A stretch of 64,000 nt of DNA from Clavibacter michiganensis (GTDB taxonomy: Bacteria > Actinomycetota > Actinomycetes > Actinomycetales > Microbacteriaceae): assembly GCF_021216655.1 (NCBI RefSeq), contig NZ_CP080437.1, forward strand, positions 2,790,001 to 2,854,000, written 5' to 3'. The position numbers and the translations under genes are program-made. This document shows positions 55,131 to 63,939 of the stretch, piece after piece. The notes beneath the pieces were generated by a model. The model was not told the DNA's origin and searched no databases. It was given only the letters and a program-made list of their open reading frames with translations. Numbering within the stretch: position 1 is the first letter of the stretch; each line of letters opens with the position of its first letter.

Positions 55131-56399
55131 GTGACCTCACGCGTCCGACCCGACGACCGCGCGTTCCTCCTCCTGTGGGGCGCGCAGGCCGTCTCCTCCC
55201 TCGGCGCGAGCGCGGCCTCGTTCGCGCTCACGCTGCAGGTCTTCGGCGAGACGGGCAGCGCGCTGGCGCTGTCGGCGCTCACGGTGGTGTCCACCGTCGC
55301 GTCCATCTACCTCGCGCCGTTCACCGGCTGGGCCGCGGATCGCCTGGGTCACCGCCGCGCCGCGCTCGCGAGCAACGCGGTCCTCGCCCTCTCGTCCGGC
55401 GGGATGGCCGTGGTGTCCGCCATCGGTCCCGGGCGCCTGCTCGCCGTGGTCTACCCGCTGACCCTGGTGTCGGCCCTGGCGGCGTCTACCCTCGCGCTCA
55501 CCCTCACGGCGAGCGTCCGCCGGATGCGCCGGGAGGCCGACCTCACGCGGATCAACGGCGTCACCTCCCTTCTCCAGGACGGGCCGACCCTGCTCGCGCC
55601 CGTGCTCGGCGCCGCCCTGTCGGCCGTCGTCGCGCCCGCCGCCGTGTTCGTCGTCGACGGGGTCACCTCGCTCGGCTGCGTCGCCGCGCTCCTCGTCGTG
55701 CGCTGGGATGCGCCGCCCGACCGCCGCATCGCGAACCCGTTCCGCGGGGCCCGCGACGGCATCGCGTGGATCATCCGCCACCCCGGTCTCCGTCGCCTCC
55801 AGTTGGGCTTCGGCGCGCTCAACCTCGCGAACGGCATCGCCGCATCCGCCACGACCGCGTACGTCCTCCTCCTCGGCGCCGGGGGCATCGGCTCCGGCGC
55901 GAGCCTCGCGGCGTTCAGCATCGCCGGATCCGCCGGGCTCCTCGCCGGTGCCGCGTTCGTCGCCGCGCGCGGGGACCGGACCCCGCGGCTCGTCGCCATC
56001 GCCGGGTCCGCCGTCGTGCTCGGCCTGGTGGGCCGCGTCGCGCTGGGCGCGAGCGCGCTCCTGGCGGTGTGGATCCTCGCGGCCGTCATCCGCAACGTCG
56101 TGCTGCAGGTGCAGGGCGCGCCCCTCACCGCGGTCTGGCAGGAGCGGATCCCGCCCGCGCGCCAGGGCGCGGTGCTCGGCGCCAAGAGACTCCTCGGGCA
56201 GGGCTTCTACCCGCCGGCCGTGCTCCTCGGCGGCGCGCTCACGGTGGCGCTGCACCCGCTCGGTCAGGAGACCGCGCTCCGGGTCGTGATCATCGCGGGC
56301 GGGCTGGGTGAGGCGCTCGTCGGCGTCGCGATGCTGCGCTCGCGGGGGATCCGGGCGCTGCTCGCCCCGGCCGCGACCGCCGACCGGACCGCGGCGTGA
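55131..56399 (+). CDS. MFS transporter (enterobactin-exporter-like/MFS_3)
   Basis: 422-residue membrane transporter with 12 predicted helices. Motifs are FLLLWGAQAVSSLGASAASFAL at the N-terminus, GWAADRLGHRRAAL (motif A) and LLQDGPTLLAPVLGAAL in the fifth helix. It resembles drug- or siderophore-export MFS proteins. The GTG start at 55131 has GGGGGAT upstream. Its stop is one base from the stop of the convergent HAD gene. No regulator is adjacent and the substrate is unknown. Confidence 0.9.
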   Translation: MTSRVRPDDRAFLLLWGAQAVSSLGASAASFALTLQVFGETGSALALSALTVVSTVASIYLAPFTGWAADRLGHRRAALASNAVLALSSGGMAVVSAIGPGRLLAVVYPLTLVSALAASTLALTLTASVRRMRREADLTRINGVTSLLQDGPTLLAPVLGAALSAVVAPAAVFVVDGVTSLGCVAALLVVRWDAPPDRRIANPFRGARDGIAWIIRHPGLRRLQLGFGALNLANGIAASATTAYVLLLGAGGIGSGASLAAFSIAGSAGLLAGAAFVAARGDRTPRLVAIAGSAVVLGLVGRVALGASALLAVWILAAVIRNVVLQVQGAPLTAVWQERIPPARQGAVLGAKRLLGQGFYPPAVLLGGALTVALHPLGQETALRVVIIAGGLGEALVGVAMLRSRGIRALLAPAATADRTAA

Positions 56400-57197
56400 T
56401 CAGAGCTCGGACTCGACCGGCTCCGGATCCAGCAGCTCGGTGACGCCCGACAGCACCTCGTCGGGGCGGAACGGGTAGCGCTCGATCTCGGCGCGGTCGC
56501 TGATGCCCGTGAGCACGAGCACCGTGTGCAGGCCCGCCTCGATGCCCGCGATGATGTCGGTGTCCATGCGGTCGCCGATCATCCCGGTGCTCTCGGAGTG
56601 CGCGCCGATCTTGTTGAGCGCCGAGCGGAACATCATCGGGTTCGGCTTGCCGACGATGTACGGCTCCTTGCCCGTGGCCTTCGAGATGAGCGCGAGCACC
56701 GCGCCGGTCGCGGGCAGCACGCCCTCCGCGCTCGGGCCGGTCGCGTCCGGGTTCGTCGCGATGTAGCGCGCGCCGCCGTTGATGAGGCGGATCGCCCGCG
56801 TGATCGCCTCGAACGAGTAGTTGCGCGTCTCGCCGATGACCACGAAGTCGGGCTCCGTGTCGGTCATGATGAAGCCCGCCTCATGCAGCGCGGTCGTGAG
56901 ACCGGCCTCGCCGATGACGAACGCGGACCCGCCGGGCATCTGCTGCTCGAGGAACGCGGCGGTCGCGAGCGCGGAGGTCCAGATCGACTCCTCGGGCACG
57001 TGCAGGCCGGACGCGCGGAGCCGGGCGGAGAGGTCGCGCGGCGTGAAGATGCTGTTGTTGGTGAGCACGAGGAAGGGCTTCCCCTGGTCCTGCCACTGCT
57101 GGATGAGGGCCGCGGCACCGGGCAGGGCCTGGTTCTCGTGCACCAGCACGCCGTCCATGTCGGTGAGCCAGCAGTCCATCTCGTCGCGCGTCGCCAT
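56400..57197 (-). CDS. HAD-IIA family phosphatase (NagD-like)
   Basis: 265-residue cytosolic phosphatase. HAD motif I is WLTDMDGVLVHEN (nucleophile Asp), motif II LVLTNNS, the C2 cap contains VVIGETRNYSFEAITRAIRLI, motif III Lys is in VGKPNPMMF, and motif IV is MIGDRMDTDIIAGIEAGL. This matches NagD/pNPPase-like enzymes acting on sugar phosphates or nucleotides. GAGGGAA precedes ATG 57197. The substrate is not identifiable. Confidence 0.94.
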   Translation of the reverse strand: MATRDEMDCWLTDMDGVLVHENQALPGAAALIQQWQDQGKPFLVLTNNSIFTPRDLSARLRASGLHVPEESIWTSALATAAFLEQQMPGGSAFVIGEAGLTTALHEAGFIMTDTEPDFVVIGETRNYSFEAITRAIRLINGGARYIATNPDATGPSAEGVLPATGAVLALISKATGKEPYIVGKPNPMMFRSALNKIGAHSESTGMIGDRMDTDIIAGIEAGLHTVLVLTGISDRAEIERYPFRPDEVLSGVTELLDPEPVESEL

Positions 57198-57326
57198 GGG
57201 GTTCCCTCTCGTCGTGGCACGAGGCTACCGCCGGGGGATGCGCGGCCGCCGGTCCCGAGGGGCGGCGTCACCCGATGTCCGCCCGCCGTCCTCCGCGGTG
57301 TCGGCCCGTCCCCGTAGGGTCGGCGC

Positions 57327-58232
57327 ATGCACGCACTGCCTCCCGGATCCCTGCGCCTCGTCCACCTCAGCGACACCCACCTCCTCCGCGACGGGGGCCT
57401 GCACCAGGGCGTCGTCGACACGGGCGCCGCCCTCGAGCGCGTCCTCGTCGAGGCCGACCGCGTGCCCGAGGTGCGGCTCCTCGTCGGCTCGGGCGACCTG
57501 TCGGAGGACGGCACCGCCGAGTCGTACGCGCTCCTGCGCGAGCGCCTCGTGCCGTGGACCTCGTCGCGCGGCGCAGCGCTCGTGCTCACGCCCGGCAACC
57601 ACGACGTGCGCTCCGCCTTCCGGCTCGTGCTCGGCGACGGGCACGGCGCTCCCGGCACCGACGACGGACGCGATCCCGCGGCCGTGCCGCCCATCGACGG
57701 CGTCACGATCGTGGACGGCTGGCGCATCGCCACCCTCGACACCTCCGTGCCCGGCAAGGGCTACGGCGCTCTCCGCGAGCAGCAGCTCGACGGGCTCCGC
57801 GAGCTGCTCGCGACCCCGGCCGAGCACGGCACGGTGCTCGTCCTGCATCACCCGCCGGTGGCCGCGCCGACGACGCTGCACGAGTCGCTCGCGCTGCAGG
57901 GGCCGGAGCGGCTGGCCGAGATCGTGCGCGGCAGCGACGTGCGGGTGATCCTCTCGGGGCACTACCACCACCACATCGTCGGCTCGCTGGCGGGCGTGCC
58001 CGTGCTGGTCGCGCCCGGCGTCGCGAACGAGACGGACATGGCGGCGGAGCCCGGCACGGAGCGCATCGTGCGCGGATCCGGCTTCCTCGTGGTCGACGTG
58101 CGGCCGGATGGCGGCGTCGCGTCGGTCGTGGTGCGGGCGCACGCGGAGGACGACGGCGACGAGGTCGCGCTGCTCGACGCGGGGCTGGTGCAGCGGATCA
58201 TCGCGGACTCCGGCGCTCCCGCCGCGCCGTGA
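57327..58232 (+). CDS. Calcineurin-like metallophosphoesterase (CpdA-like)
   Basis: 301-residue di-metal phosphoesterase. All five motifs are in order: VHLSDTHLL, VGSGDLSEDGT, TPGNHDVR, LVLHHPPVAA and LSGHYHHHIVG. Related proteins hydrolyse 3',5'-cyclic nucleotides, but that activity cannot be assigned from sequence alone. ATG 57327 is 6 nt after TAGGGT (57315-57320), a leaderless start. A 12-bp perfect hairpin ends the gene. Confidence 0.92.
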   Translation: MHALPPGSLRLVHLSDTHLLRDGGLHQGVVDTGAALERVLVEADRVPEVRLLVGSGDLSEDGTAESYALLRERLVPWTSSRGAALVLTPGNHDVRSAFRLVLGDGHGAPGTDDGRDPAAVPPIDGVTIVDGWRIATLDTSVPGKGYGALREQQLDGLRELLATPAEHGTVLVLHHPPVAAPTTLHESLALQGPERLAEIVRGSDVRVILSGHYHHHIVGSLAGVPVLVAPGVANETDMAAEPGTERIVRGSGFLVVDVRPDGGVASVVVRAHAEDDGDEVALLDAGLVQRIIADSGAPAAP

Positions 58233-58250
58233 CGTGACGGCCCGGACATG

Positions 58251-58287
58251 AGGAGAGGCGGCAACCCGTGGGGTCGCCGCCTCTCCT
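58251..58287. terminator. 12-bp perfect bidirectional hairpin
   Basis: Arms AGGAGAGGCGGC (58251-58262) and GCCGCCTCTCCT (58276-58287) pair perfectly around a 13-nt loop. It lies between the phosphoesterase stop and the convergent CsbD gene and probably terminates both. Confidence 0.85.
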
Positions 58288-58305
58288 GGCGCTGCTGGTC
58301 TGGCT

Positions 58306-58476
58306 CTACTTGAAGACGTCCTTGACGTCCTCGCCGGCCTTCTTGGCGGACGCGGCGGCCTGGTCCTTCTGGCCCTCGGCCTTGAGGTTCTCGTCGCCCT
58401 TGTGGTCGCCGAGCGCCTCCTTGGCCTTGCCCGCGATGTCCTGAGCAGCGTTCTTGATCTTGTCGTCGAGACCCAT
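58306..58476 (-). CDS. CsbD-like stress protein
   Basis: 56-residue very hydrophilic protein of the CsbD family (start MGLDDKIKNAAQDIAGKAKEA, repeated Lys/Ala/Glu/Asp helices, EGQKDQA). Such small proteins accumulate in general stress and stationary phase; their action is unknown. An excellent GAGGAGGAG ribosome site lies 5-7 nt before ATG 58476, so strong translation is expected. Confidence 0.93.
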   Translation of the reverse strand: MGLDDKIKNAAQDIAGKAKEALGDHKGDENLKAEGQKDQAAASAKKAGEDVKDVFK

Positions 58477-58660
58477 GATCTCCTCCTCACTGAGGCCACC
58501 GGGTGCGGCCCACGACTGGACTGTAGGACGGACGGCTCCTGAACACCTGACAGATGCGAGGTGCGTGTCCACTGAGCGAAAGGCCAGGTCGCCGGACCCT
58601 CCGCGACGTCCGTGCAAGGGCCTTCCGCCGGGCCCCGCGCCGCCCTTAGGCTCCCTGACC

Positions 58661-59080
58661 GTGATCGTCTTCGGGCTGCTCCCCCTCCTCGTGGCCGTGT
58701 GCGCGCTCGTCGACCTCATCACCCGTCCGGACGACCAGGTCAAGCACCTGCCGAAGCTCGTCTGGATCCTGCTCATCGTCTTCCTGCCGCTCATCGGCAG
58801 CATCGTGTGGTTCTGCGTCGGCCACGACTGGGACGCGCGGCGCGAGCCCGTCGGCCCGCCGGACCGGAGCGCGGCCTACGAGCGGGCGGCAGCGGCGGTC
58901 GACCTGCGCGTGCGGAGCACCGAGCAGCAGCTCGCCGACCTCGAGGAGGAGGAGCGGCACTACGCGCGGATCGCGCGGATGCGGCAGCTCCAGGCCGAGC
59001 AGGCGGTGCAGGCCGCCCGGGCCGCGGGACCGGCGCGGGCGCCGCGGGCCATCGAGCCGGGATCCACCCCCGAGCCGTAG
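58661..59080 (+). CDS. PLDc_N-domain membrane protein
   Basis: 139-residue protein. A first helix (VIVFGLLPLLVAVCALVDLI), the signature RPDDQVKHLPKLVWILLIVFLPLIGSIVWFCVG and a second helix match the phospholipase D N-terminal (PLDc_N) module. A cytosolic helical tail with a heptad-like stretch (LRVRSTEQQLADLEEEERHYARIARMRQLQ) follows. There is no PLD catalytic domain. The GTG start at 58661 is 8 nt after TAGGCT (58647-58652). The function is unknown. Confidence 0.87.
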   Translation: MIVFGLLPLLVAVCALVDLITRPDDQVKHLPKLVWILLIVFLPLIGSIVWFCVGHDWDARREPVGPPDRSAAYERAAAAVDLRVRSTEQQLADLEEEERHYARIARMRQLQAEQAVQAARAAGPARAPRAIEPGSTPEP

Positions 59081-59168
59081 TCCCTCCCCAGGTCGCGGGC
59101 CGCCGCGCCCTCCCTCCGCGGGGTCGCCGCGGGACGGCGGGGTCGGGGGCGGATGGGAGCATGGCCGC

Positions 59169-61343
59169 ATGCCCGACACCGCGACGCCACCCTCCTCCGC
59201 TGCGCCCTCCGACCTCCGGTCCGCCGCCCGCGAGCACCTGTCGCGGCTCGTCGGCGTCGCGGGCGCCGACTTCCACGATGGCCAGTTCGAGGCCATCGAG
59301 GCCCTCGTGCAGGATCGCTCCCGAGCCCTCGTCGTGCAGCGCACCGGATGGGGCAAGTCGGCCGTCTACTTCGTCGCCACCCTGCTCCTCCGGCAGCAGG
59401 GTCTCGGCCCCACGCTCCTCGTCTCCCCGCTCCTCGCGCTCATGCGCGACCAGGTCGCCGCAGCCCGGCGCGCCGGCGTGCGCGCGGTCGCCATGAACTC
59501 GAGCAACGCCCACGAGTGGGACGACCTGCTGCGCGCGCTCGACGCCGACGAGGTCGACCTCCTCCTCGTCTCGCCCGAGCGCCTCAACAACCCGCGCTTC
59601 CGCGACGAGCAGCTGCCCGCGCTCCGGGCCCGGCTCGGCCTCCTCGTGGTCGACGAGGCGCACTGCATCTCCGACTGGGGCCACGACTTCCGGCCCGACT
59701 ACCGGCGCCTGCGCGATCTCATCTCCTCCGTCGACGAGCGGGTGCCCGTGCTCGCCACAACCGCCACCGCGAACTCGCGCGTGGTGGCCGACGTCGAGGA
59801 GCAGCTGAGCGTCGGATCCGCCGGCGCGGGCGTCGTCGAGACCGACCGCGTGCCCGTGGTCACCATCCGCGGGCCGCTCGCCCGCCGGTCGCTCCGGCTC
59901 GGCGTGCTGCGGCTCGAGAACAGCCGCGACCGGCTGGGCTGGCTCCTCAGCCACCTCGACGAGCTGCCGGGCAGCGGCATCATCTACGCCCTCACGGTCT
60001 CCGCCGCGCAGGACACCGCGCGGCTGCTGCGCGACGCCGGCCACGCCGTCAAGGCCTACACGGGCCGCGACGATCCGGCCGACCGCGAGCAGGCGGAGGG
60101 CGAGCTGCAGCGCAACGAGGTCAAGGCGCTCGTCGCCACCAGCGCGCTCGGCATGGGCTTCGACAAGCCCGACCTCGGCTTCGTCGTGCACCTCGGGGCG
60201 CCGTCGTCGCCCGTCTCCTACTACCAGCAGGTCGGCCGTGCCGGGCGCGGGTCCGCCGACGCCGACGTCCTGCTGCTGCCCGGCCGCGAGGATCCCGACA
60301 TCTGGCAGTACTTCGCCACCGCGTCCATGCCGGACGAGCAGCAGGCGGCCGCCGTCATCCAGGCGCTCGGCGAGAGCGACCGGCCGCTCTCGGTGCCGGC
60401 GCTCGAGTCGCGGGTCAGCCTCTCGCGCAGCCGGCTCGACCTCCTGCTCAAGGTGCTCGACGTGGACGGCGCCGTGCGCCGGGACACCCCGGGGTGGTCC
60501 GCCACGGGCGTCCCCTGGGTCTACGACCGCGCGCGGTACGAGCAGGTCGCGGCGGCGCGCGTGCGCGAGCAGCAGGCGATGCTCGACTACGAGACCACCC
60601 TCGGCTGCCGGATGGAGTTCCTGCAGCGCCAGCTCGACGACGACACCGCGGCACCGTGCGGCCGCTGCGACCGGTGCGCGGGCGCGTGGTACCCGTCGTC
60701 GCTCGACCAGCAGGCGTCGGCCACGGCATCGCAGGCGCTCGACAGGGTCGGGCTGCCGATCGAGCCACGGCTGCGCTGGCCCACGGGCGCGTCGACCGTC
60801 GGCGTGCCGCTCAGCGGCGCCATCGCGGCGGGGGAGCAGGTGGACGAGGGTCGCGCGCTCGCGCGCCTCACCGACCTCGGCTGGGGCGGCCGCCTCCGCA
60901 CGGTCTTCGCGGCCGGCGCGGAGGATGCGCCGGTCGACGACGCGCTCGTCGCCGCCTGCGTGCGCGTGCTCGCCGAGTGGGGCTGGGCGGAGCGGCCGCG
61001 CGCCGTCATCCATGTGCCGTCCGCGAGCCGGCCGCAGCTCGTCGGGAGCCTCGCCCAGCGCATCGCGGAGGTGGGGCGGCTGCCGTTCCTCGGGTCGCTC
61101 GACCTCGTGGATCCGGGTGCGCCGGGCGCCGCGCGCGGCAACAGCGTCTACCGGCTGGGGAGGGTGCACCCGCGGTTCCAGGTGCCGGCGCATCTCGCGG
61201 ACGACCTCGCGGGGGATCCGCGTCCCGTCCTCCTCGTGGACGACCTGGTCGACACGCGGTGGACGCTCACGGTCGCCGGCCGTCTGCTGCGGAAGGCGGG
61301 GGCCACGCGGGTGCTGCCGTTCGCGCTCGCGCAGCAGGGGTAG
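59169..61343 (+). CDS. recQ: RecQ-family DNA helicase fused to a phosphoribosyltransferase-like domain
   Basis: 724-residue protein. The helicase core occupies about residues 20-400: VVQRTGWGKSAVYF (Walker A), VDEAHCISDWGHDFRPDY (motif II, DEAH plus aromatic loop), TSALGMGFDKPD (V) and QQVGRAGRGSAD (VI). A four-cysteine zinc module follows (GCRMEFLQRQLD...APCGRCDRC). The last 130 residues look like a type I phosphoribosyltransferase, with VLLVDDLVDTRWTLTVAGRLL as PRPP loop in which the usual TGxT reads TRWT. It is a 3'-5' DNA helicase by family; the role of the fused domain is unknown. Confidence 0.92.
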   Translation: MPDTATPPSSAAPSDLRSAAREHLSRLVGVAGADFHDGQFEAIEALVQDRSRALVVQRTGWGKSAVYFVATLLLRQQGLGPTLLVSPLLALMRDQVAAARRAGVRAVAMNSSNAHEWDDLLRALDADEVDLLLVSPERLNNPRFRDEQLPALRARLGLLVVDEAHCISDWGHDFRPDYRRLRDLISSVDERVPVLATTATANSRVVADVEEQLSVGSAGAGVVETDRVPVVTIRGPLARRSLRLGVLRLENSRDRLGWLLSHLDELPGSGIIYALTVSAAQDTARLLRDAGHAVKAYTGRDDPADREQAEGELQRNEVKALVATSALGMGFDKPDLGFVVHLGAPSSPVSYYQQVGRAGRGSADADVLLLPGREDPDIWQYFATASMPDEQQAAAVIQALGESDRPLSVPALESRVSLSRSRLDLLLKVLDVDGAVRRDTPGWSATGVPWVYDRARYEQVAAARVREQQAMLDYETTLGCRMEFLQRQLDDDTAAPCGRCDRCAGAWYPSSLDQQASATASQALDRVGLPIEPRLRWPTGASTVGVPLSGAIAAGEQVDEGRALARLTDLGWGGRLRTVFAAGAEDAPVDDALVAACVRVLAEWGWAERPRAVIHVPSASRPQLVGSLAQRIAEVGRLPFLGSLDLVDPGAPGAARGNSVYRLGRVHPRFQVPAHLADDLAGDPRPVLLVDDLVDTRWTLTVAGRLLRKAGATRVLPFALAQQG

Positions 61344-61362
61344 CCGGGCGGGCGATCGCGGA

Positions 61363-62409
61363 TCAGCCGACGACCGGATCCGGCTCCGTCTCCGGCTCGA
61401 CGAAGACGGTGCCGCCGCCCGCGAGACGTGCGCGCATCACCTCGACGGCCTGCGGGTTCTCGTCCACCAGCACGAAGCGGCGGCCGAGCTCGCGGGCCGC
61501 GGCGCCCGTGGTGCCGGATCCCGCGAAGAAGTCGAGCACCCAGTCGCCGGGCCGGCTCGACGCCTGCACGATGCGGCGAAGGACGCCGAGCGGCTTCTGG
61601 GTCGCGTAGCCCGTCTTCTCGCGGCCTGTGGGGGAGACGATCGTGTGCCACCAGACGTCCGTCGGCAGCTTGCCGCGCTCGCGCTTCTCCGGGGTCACGA
61701 GGCCCGGCGCCATGTACGGCTCGCGGTCCACGCCCTCGGAGTCGAAGCGGTAGCGGACGGGGTCCTTCACGTAGACGAGGATCGTGTCGTGCTTCGCCGG
61801 CCAGCGGCGCCGGGACTTGGCGCCGTAGTCGTACGCCCACACGATCTCGTTGAGGAACGAGCGGCGGCCGAAGAGCGCGTCGAGCACGACCTTCGCGTAG
61901 TGCACCTCGCGGTAGTCGAGGTGGAGGTAGAGGGTGCCGGTGGGATCCAGGAGGCGCCACGCCTCGATGAGGCGCGGCTCGAGGAAGTCCCAGTAGTCGG
62001 CGAACGAGTCGTCGAATCCGTAGAGCATGCCCTTGACGGAGTCGTAGCTGCGGCCGTGGAAGCCGAGGCGCGCGCCAGGTGGGCGGACCGGCTCGGGCGT
62101 CGCGGTGCTCGCGGGGGCGAGGGCGACGGGGGTGGCGGGCTCCGCAGCGGTTCCAGGTGCGGGTGCCGCGGCGGCGTCGAGCGCGGTGGCCGGATCGGCC
62201 ACGGACTCGGCGTCCGCGTCGGGACCGGCGGCGGGATCCGGCGTGCGCGTCACTGTGAGGTTCTGCCGCTCCTGCGTGCGGCCGGTGTTGAACGGCGGAT
62301 CCAGGTAGATGAGCTGGAAGGCGCCGTCGGGGAGCGCGCGGACGGCCTCGAGGTTCTCCGCGTGGATCACGAGGTCGGGGCCGTCGGGGGTCCACGCGGG
62401 CTGGGGCAC
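61363..62409 (-). CDS. Orphan DNA methyltransferase, beta class (N4-C/N6-A)
   Basis: 348-residue AdoMet-dependent DNA methyltransferase in the beta-class order. The catalytic motif IV LIYLDPPFNTGRTQ comes first (about residue 38) and the AdoMet motif I VLDFFAGSGTTG near residue 300. TQKPLGVLRRIV (motif X region) precedes it. A 60-residue Ala/Pro/Thr-rich insert (about 58-110) replaces part of the region after motif IV. No restriction gene is adjacent, so it may be a regulatory or epigenetic enzyme. The start is GTG 62409, 6 nt after TAACCT. The recognition sequence cannot be read from the protein. Confidence 0.9.
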   Translation of the reverse strand: MPQPAWTPDGPDLVIHAENLEAVRALPDGAFQLIYLDPPFNTGRTQERQNLTVTRTPDPAAGPDADAESVADPATALDAAAAPAPGTAAEPATPVALAPASTATPEPVRPPGARLGFHGRSYDSVKGMLYGFDDSFADYWDFLEPRLIEAWRLLDPTGTLYLHLDYREVHYAKVVLDALFGRRSFLNEIVWAYDYGAKSRRRWPAKHDTILVYVKDPVRYRFDSEGVDREPYMAPGLVTPEKRERGKLPTDVWWHTIVSPTGREKTGYATQKPLGVLRRIVQASSRPGDWVLDFFAGSGTTGAAARELGRRFVLVDENPQAVEVMRARLAGGGTVFVEPETEPDPVVG

Positions 62410-62566
62410 GCCCCGAGGTTAACGGACCTCCGCCGACGCGCGGCGCGCGCCGGGACGGCAGGGACGCGGTGCGGAGTGCTGCACCCGCGGTCCGGGACGC
62501 CCCCAATGCGGGGCGGTTCGCGCACGGCTCTGCCGCGCGGGTGGCACCCTCCGCTAGGAACGTCAC

Positions 62567-63781
62567 ATGAGCGATGACCGCGACCCCGGCCGGACCGACG
62601 GACCCCACCCCGACGAGCCGCGGGGCGAGGATCCGGCCGCCCAGGGCCCGGCCGCCGAGCGCCCGGCCGCCGCGGGCCCGGCCCAGGGGGAGGCGTCCGC
62701 GGTGGGCGCCACGGCCGATCCCGTCAGCCCCTACGGTCCGCCCGCCGTCCCGCCCGCGGCCGCGCCTGAGTCCGCCGCTGCGCCCGAGCCCGCGGACGAG
62801 CCCGCCCATCCGGCGCCGCCTCAGCCACCGGCCGGATACGACGCCGCCACGGGATCCGCCGGCTCCGGCTCCGGCTCCGGCATCGGCCCCGGCTTCGCGC
62901 CGCCCGGCCCCTCCTACGCGCCGCCGGTCGGCGCCCCGCCCGCCGCCCCCGCGCCGCCCTACGTCTCCGGCCCGCCGCCCCGCCCCCGCGGCGGCAAGGG
63001 CCTCGCCATCGCGGCGCTGGTCGTGGGCATCGCCGGGGTCTTCGGCGCGTTCATCCCGTTCCTCAACTACGTCACGGCCATCCCCGCGCTGGTCGCGGTG
63101 GTGCTCGGCATCGTCTCGCTCGCCCGGCGGATGGACGGCAAGCCGCTGGCGCTGACGGGCCTCATCCTCGGCGCCGTCGGCTTCGTCCTCAGCATCGTGC
63201 TGGCGTTCGTCTACACGTTCGCGTTCGTGAGCACGGTGACCGACGCGGTGGAGTCCGCCGGCACAGACCCCGGGTTCGCGAGCCCGGCGCCCACGTACGG
63301 CTCCGGCGGCGACGACGCCGCTGCCCAGCCCGGCACGAGCCCCGACGACCCGCTGCCGATCGGCACCCCGGTCACCGGCGAGGGCGTCGACGGCCCCGAG
63401 TGGCGGGTCACGCTGGGCACGCCGATCCTCGACGCGACCGCGGCCGTGCTCGCGGCGGATCCGACGAACGGGCCGCCCGAGGAGGGCATGCAGTACGCGG
63501 TCGTCCCCGTCACCGCGACGTACCTCGGGTCGAGCACGGGGGATCCGCTCTCCGAGCTGGCCCTGGGGTTCCTCGCCCCCGACGGCACGCAGTACTCGGC
63601 CGCCGACAGCTTCGTGCAGGCGCCGGCGCCCGCCTTCACGGACGCCTCCGCGATGCTCGAGCCGCAGGGCACCGCGAGCGGGAACGTCGTCGTCGAGATC
63701 CCCATCGACGGTGCCGCCGACGGCCTCTGGGCCACGGCGCCGGGGATGATCGCGGACGCGTACTACTTCCGCGCCGGCTGA
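62567..63781 (+). CDS. DUF4190/DUF4352-type membrane protein
   Basis: 404-residue protein. The N-terminal 140 residues are Pro/Ala/Gly-rich and disordered. Three hydrophobic segments match a DUF4190-like module: GLAIAALVVGIAGVFGAFIP, VTAIPALVAVVLGIVSLARRMDGKPLALTG and LILGAVGFVLSIVLAFVYTFAF. The extracytoplasmic C-terminal domain is beta-rich and DUF4352-like (WRVTLGTPILDAT, VPVTATYLGSS, NVVVEIPIDGAADGLWAT). A TAGGAA box ends 6 nt before ATG 62567. The function is unknown; the next gene looks like a paralog start. Confidence 0.82.
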   Translation: MSDDRDPGRTDGPHPDEPRGEDPAAQGPAAERPAAAGPAQGEASAVGATADPVSPYGPPAVPPAAAPESAAAPEPADEPAHPAPPQPPAGYDAATGSAGSGSGSGIGPGFAPPGPSYAPPVGAPPAAPAPPYVSGPPPRPRGGKGLAIAALVVGIAGVFGAFIPFLNYVTAIPALVAVVLGIVSLARRMDGKPLALTGLILGAVGFVLSIVLAFVYTFAFVSTVTDAVESAGTDPGFASPAPTYGSGGDDAAAQPGTSPDDPLPIGTPVTGEGVDGPEWRVTLGTPILDATAAVLAADPTNGPPEEGMQYAVVPVTATYLGSSTGDPLSELALGFLAPDGTQYSAADSFVQAPAPAFTDASAMLEPQGTASGNVVVEIPIDGAADGLWATAPGMIADAYYFRAG

Positions 63782-63939
63782 CACCCCGTCCGGGGAGGCC
63801 GCTCTCGGGGCGTCCTCGCGAGAATGTGGTGCCGGCCGGCCGCCTATCGGGTGCGAAGCGCGGGATCGGTGGCCCCAGTTCGCGGTGCAGGAGGCCCTTT
63901 CGGCGCTGTAGGCCGCCGTCGCTCTAGTAAGAAGTGCCC

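Noticed and set aside
61363..62409. Restriction-modification system
   Set aside because: Only the methyltransferase is present; both neighbours are unrelated (helicase, DUF4190 protein).
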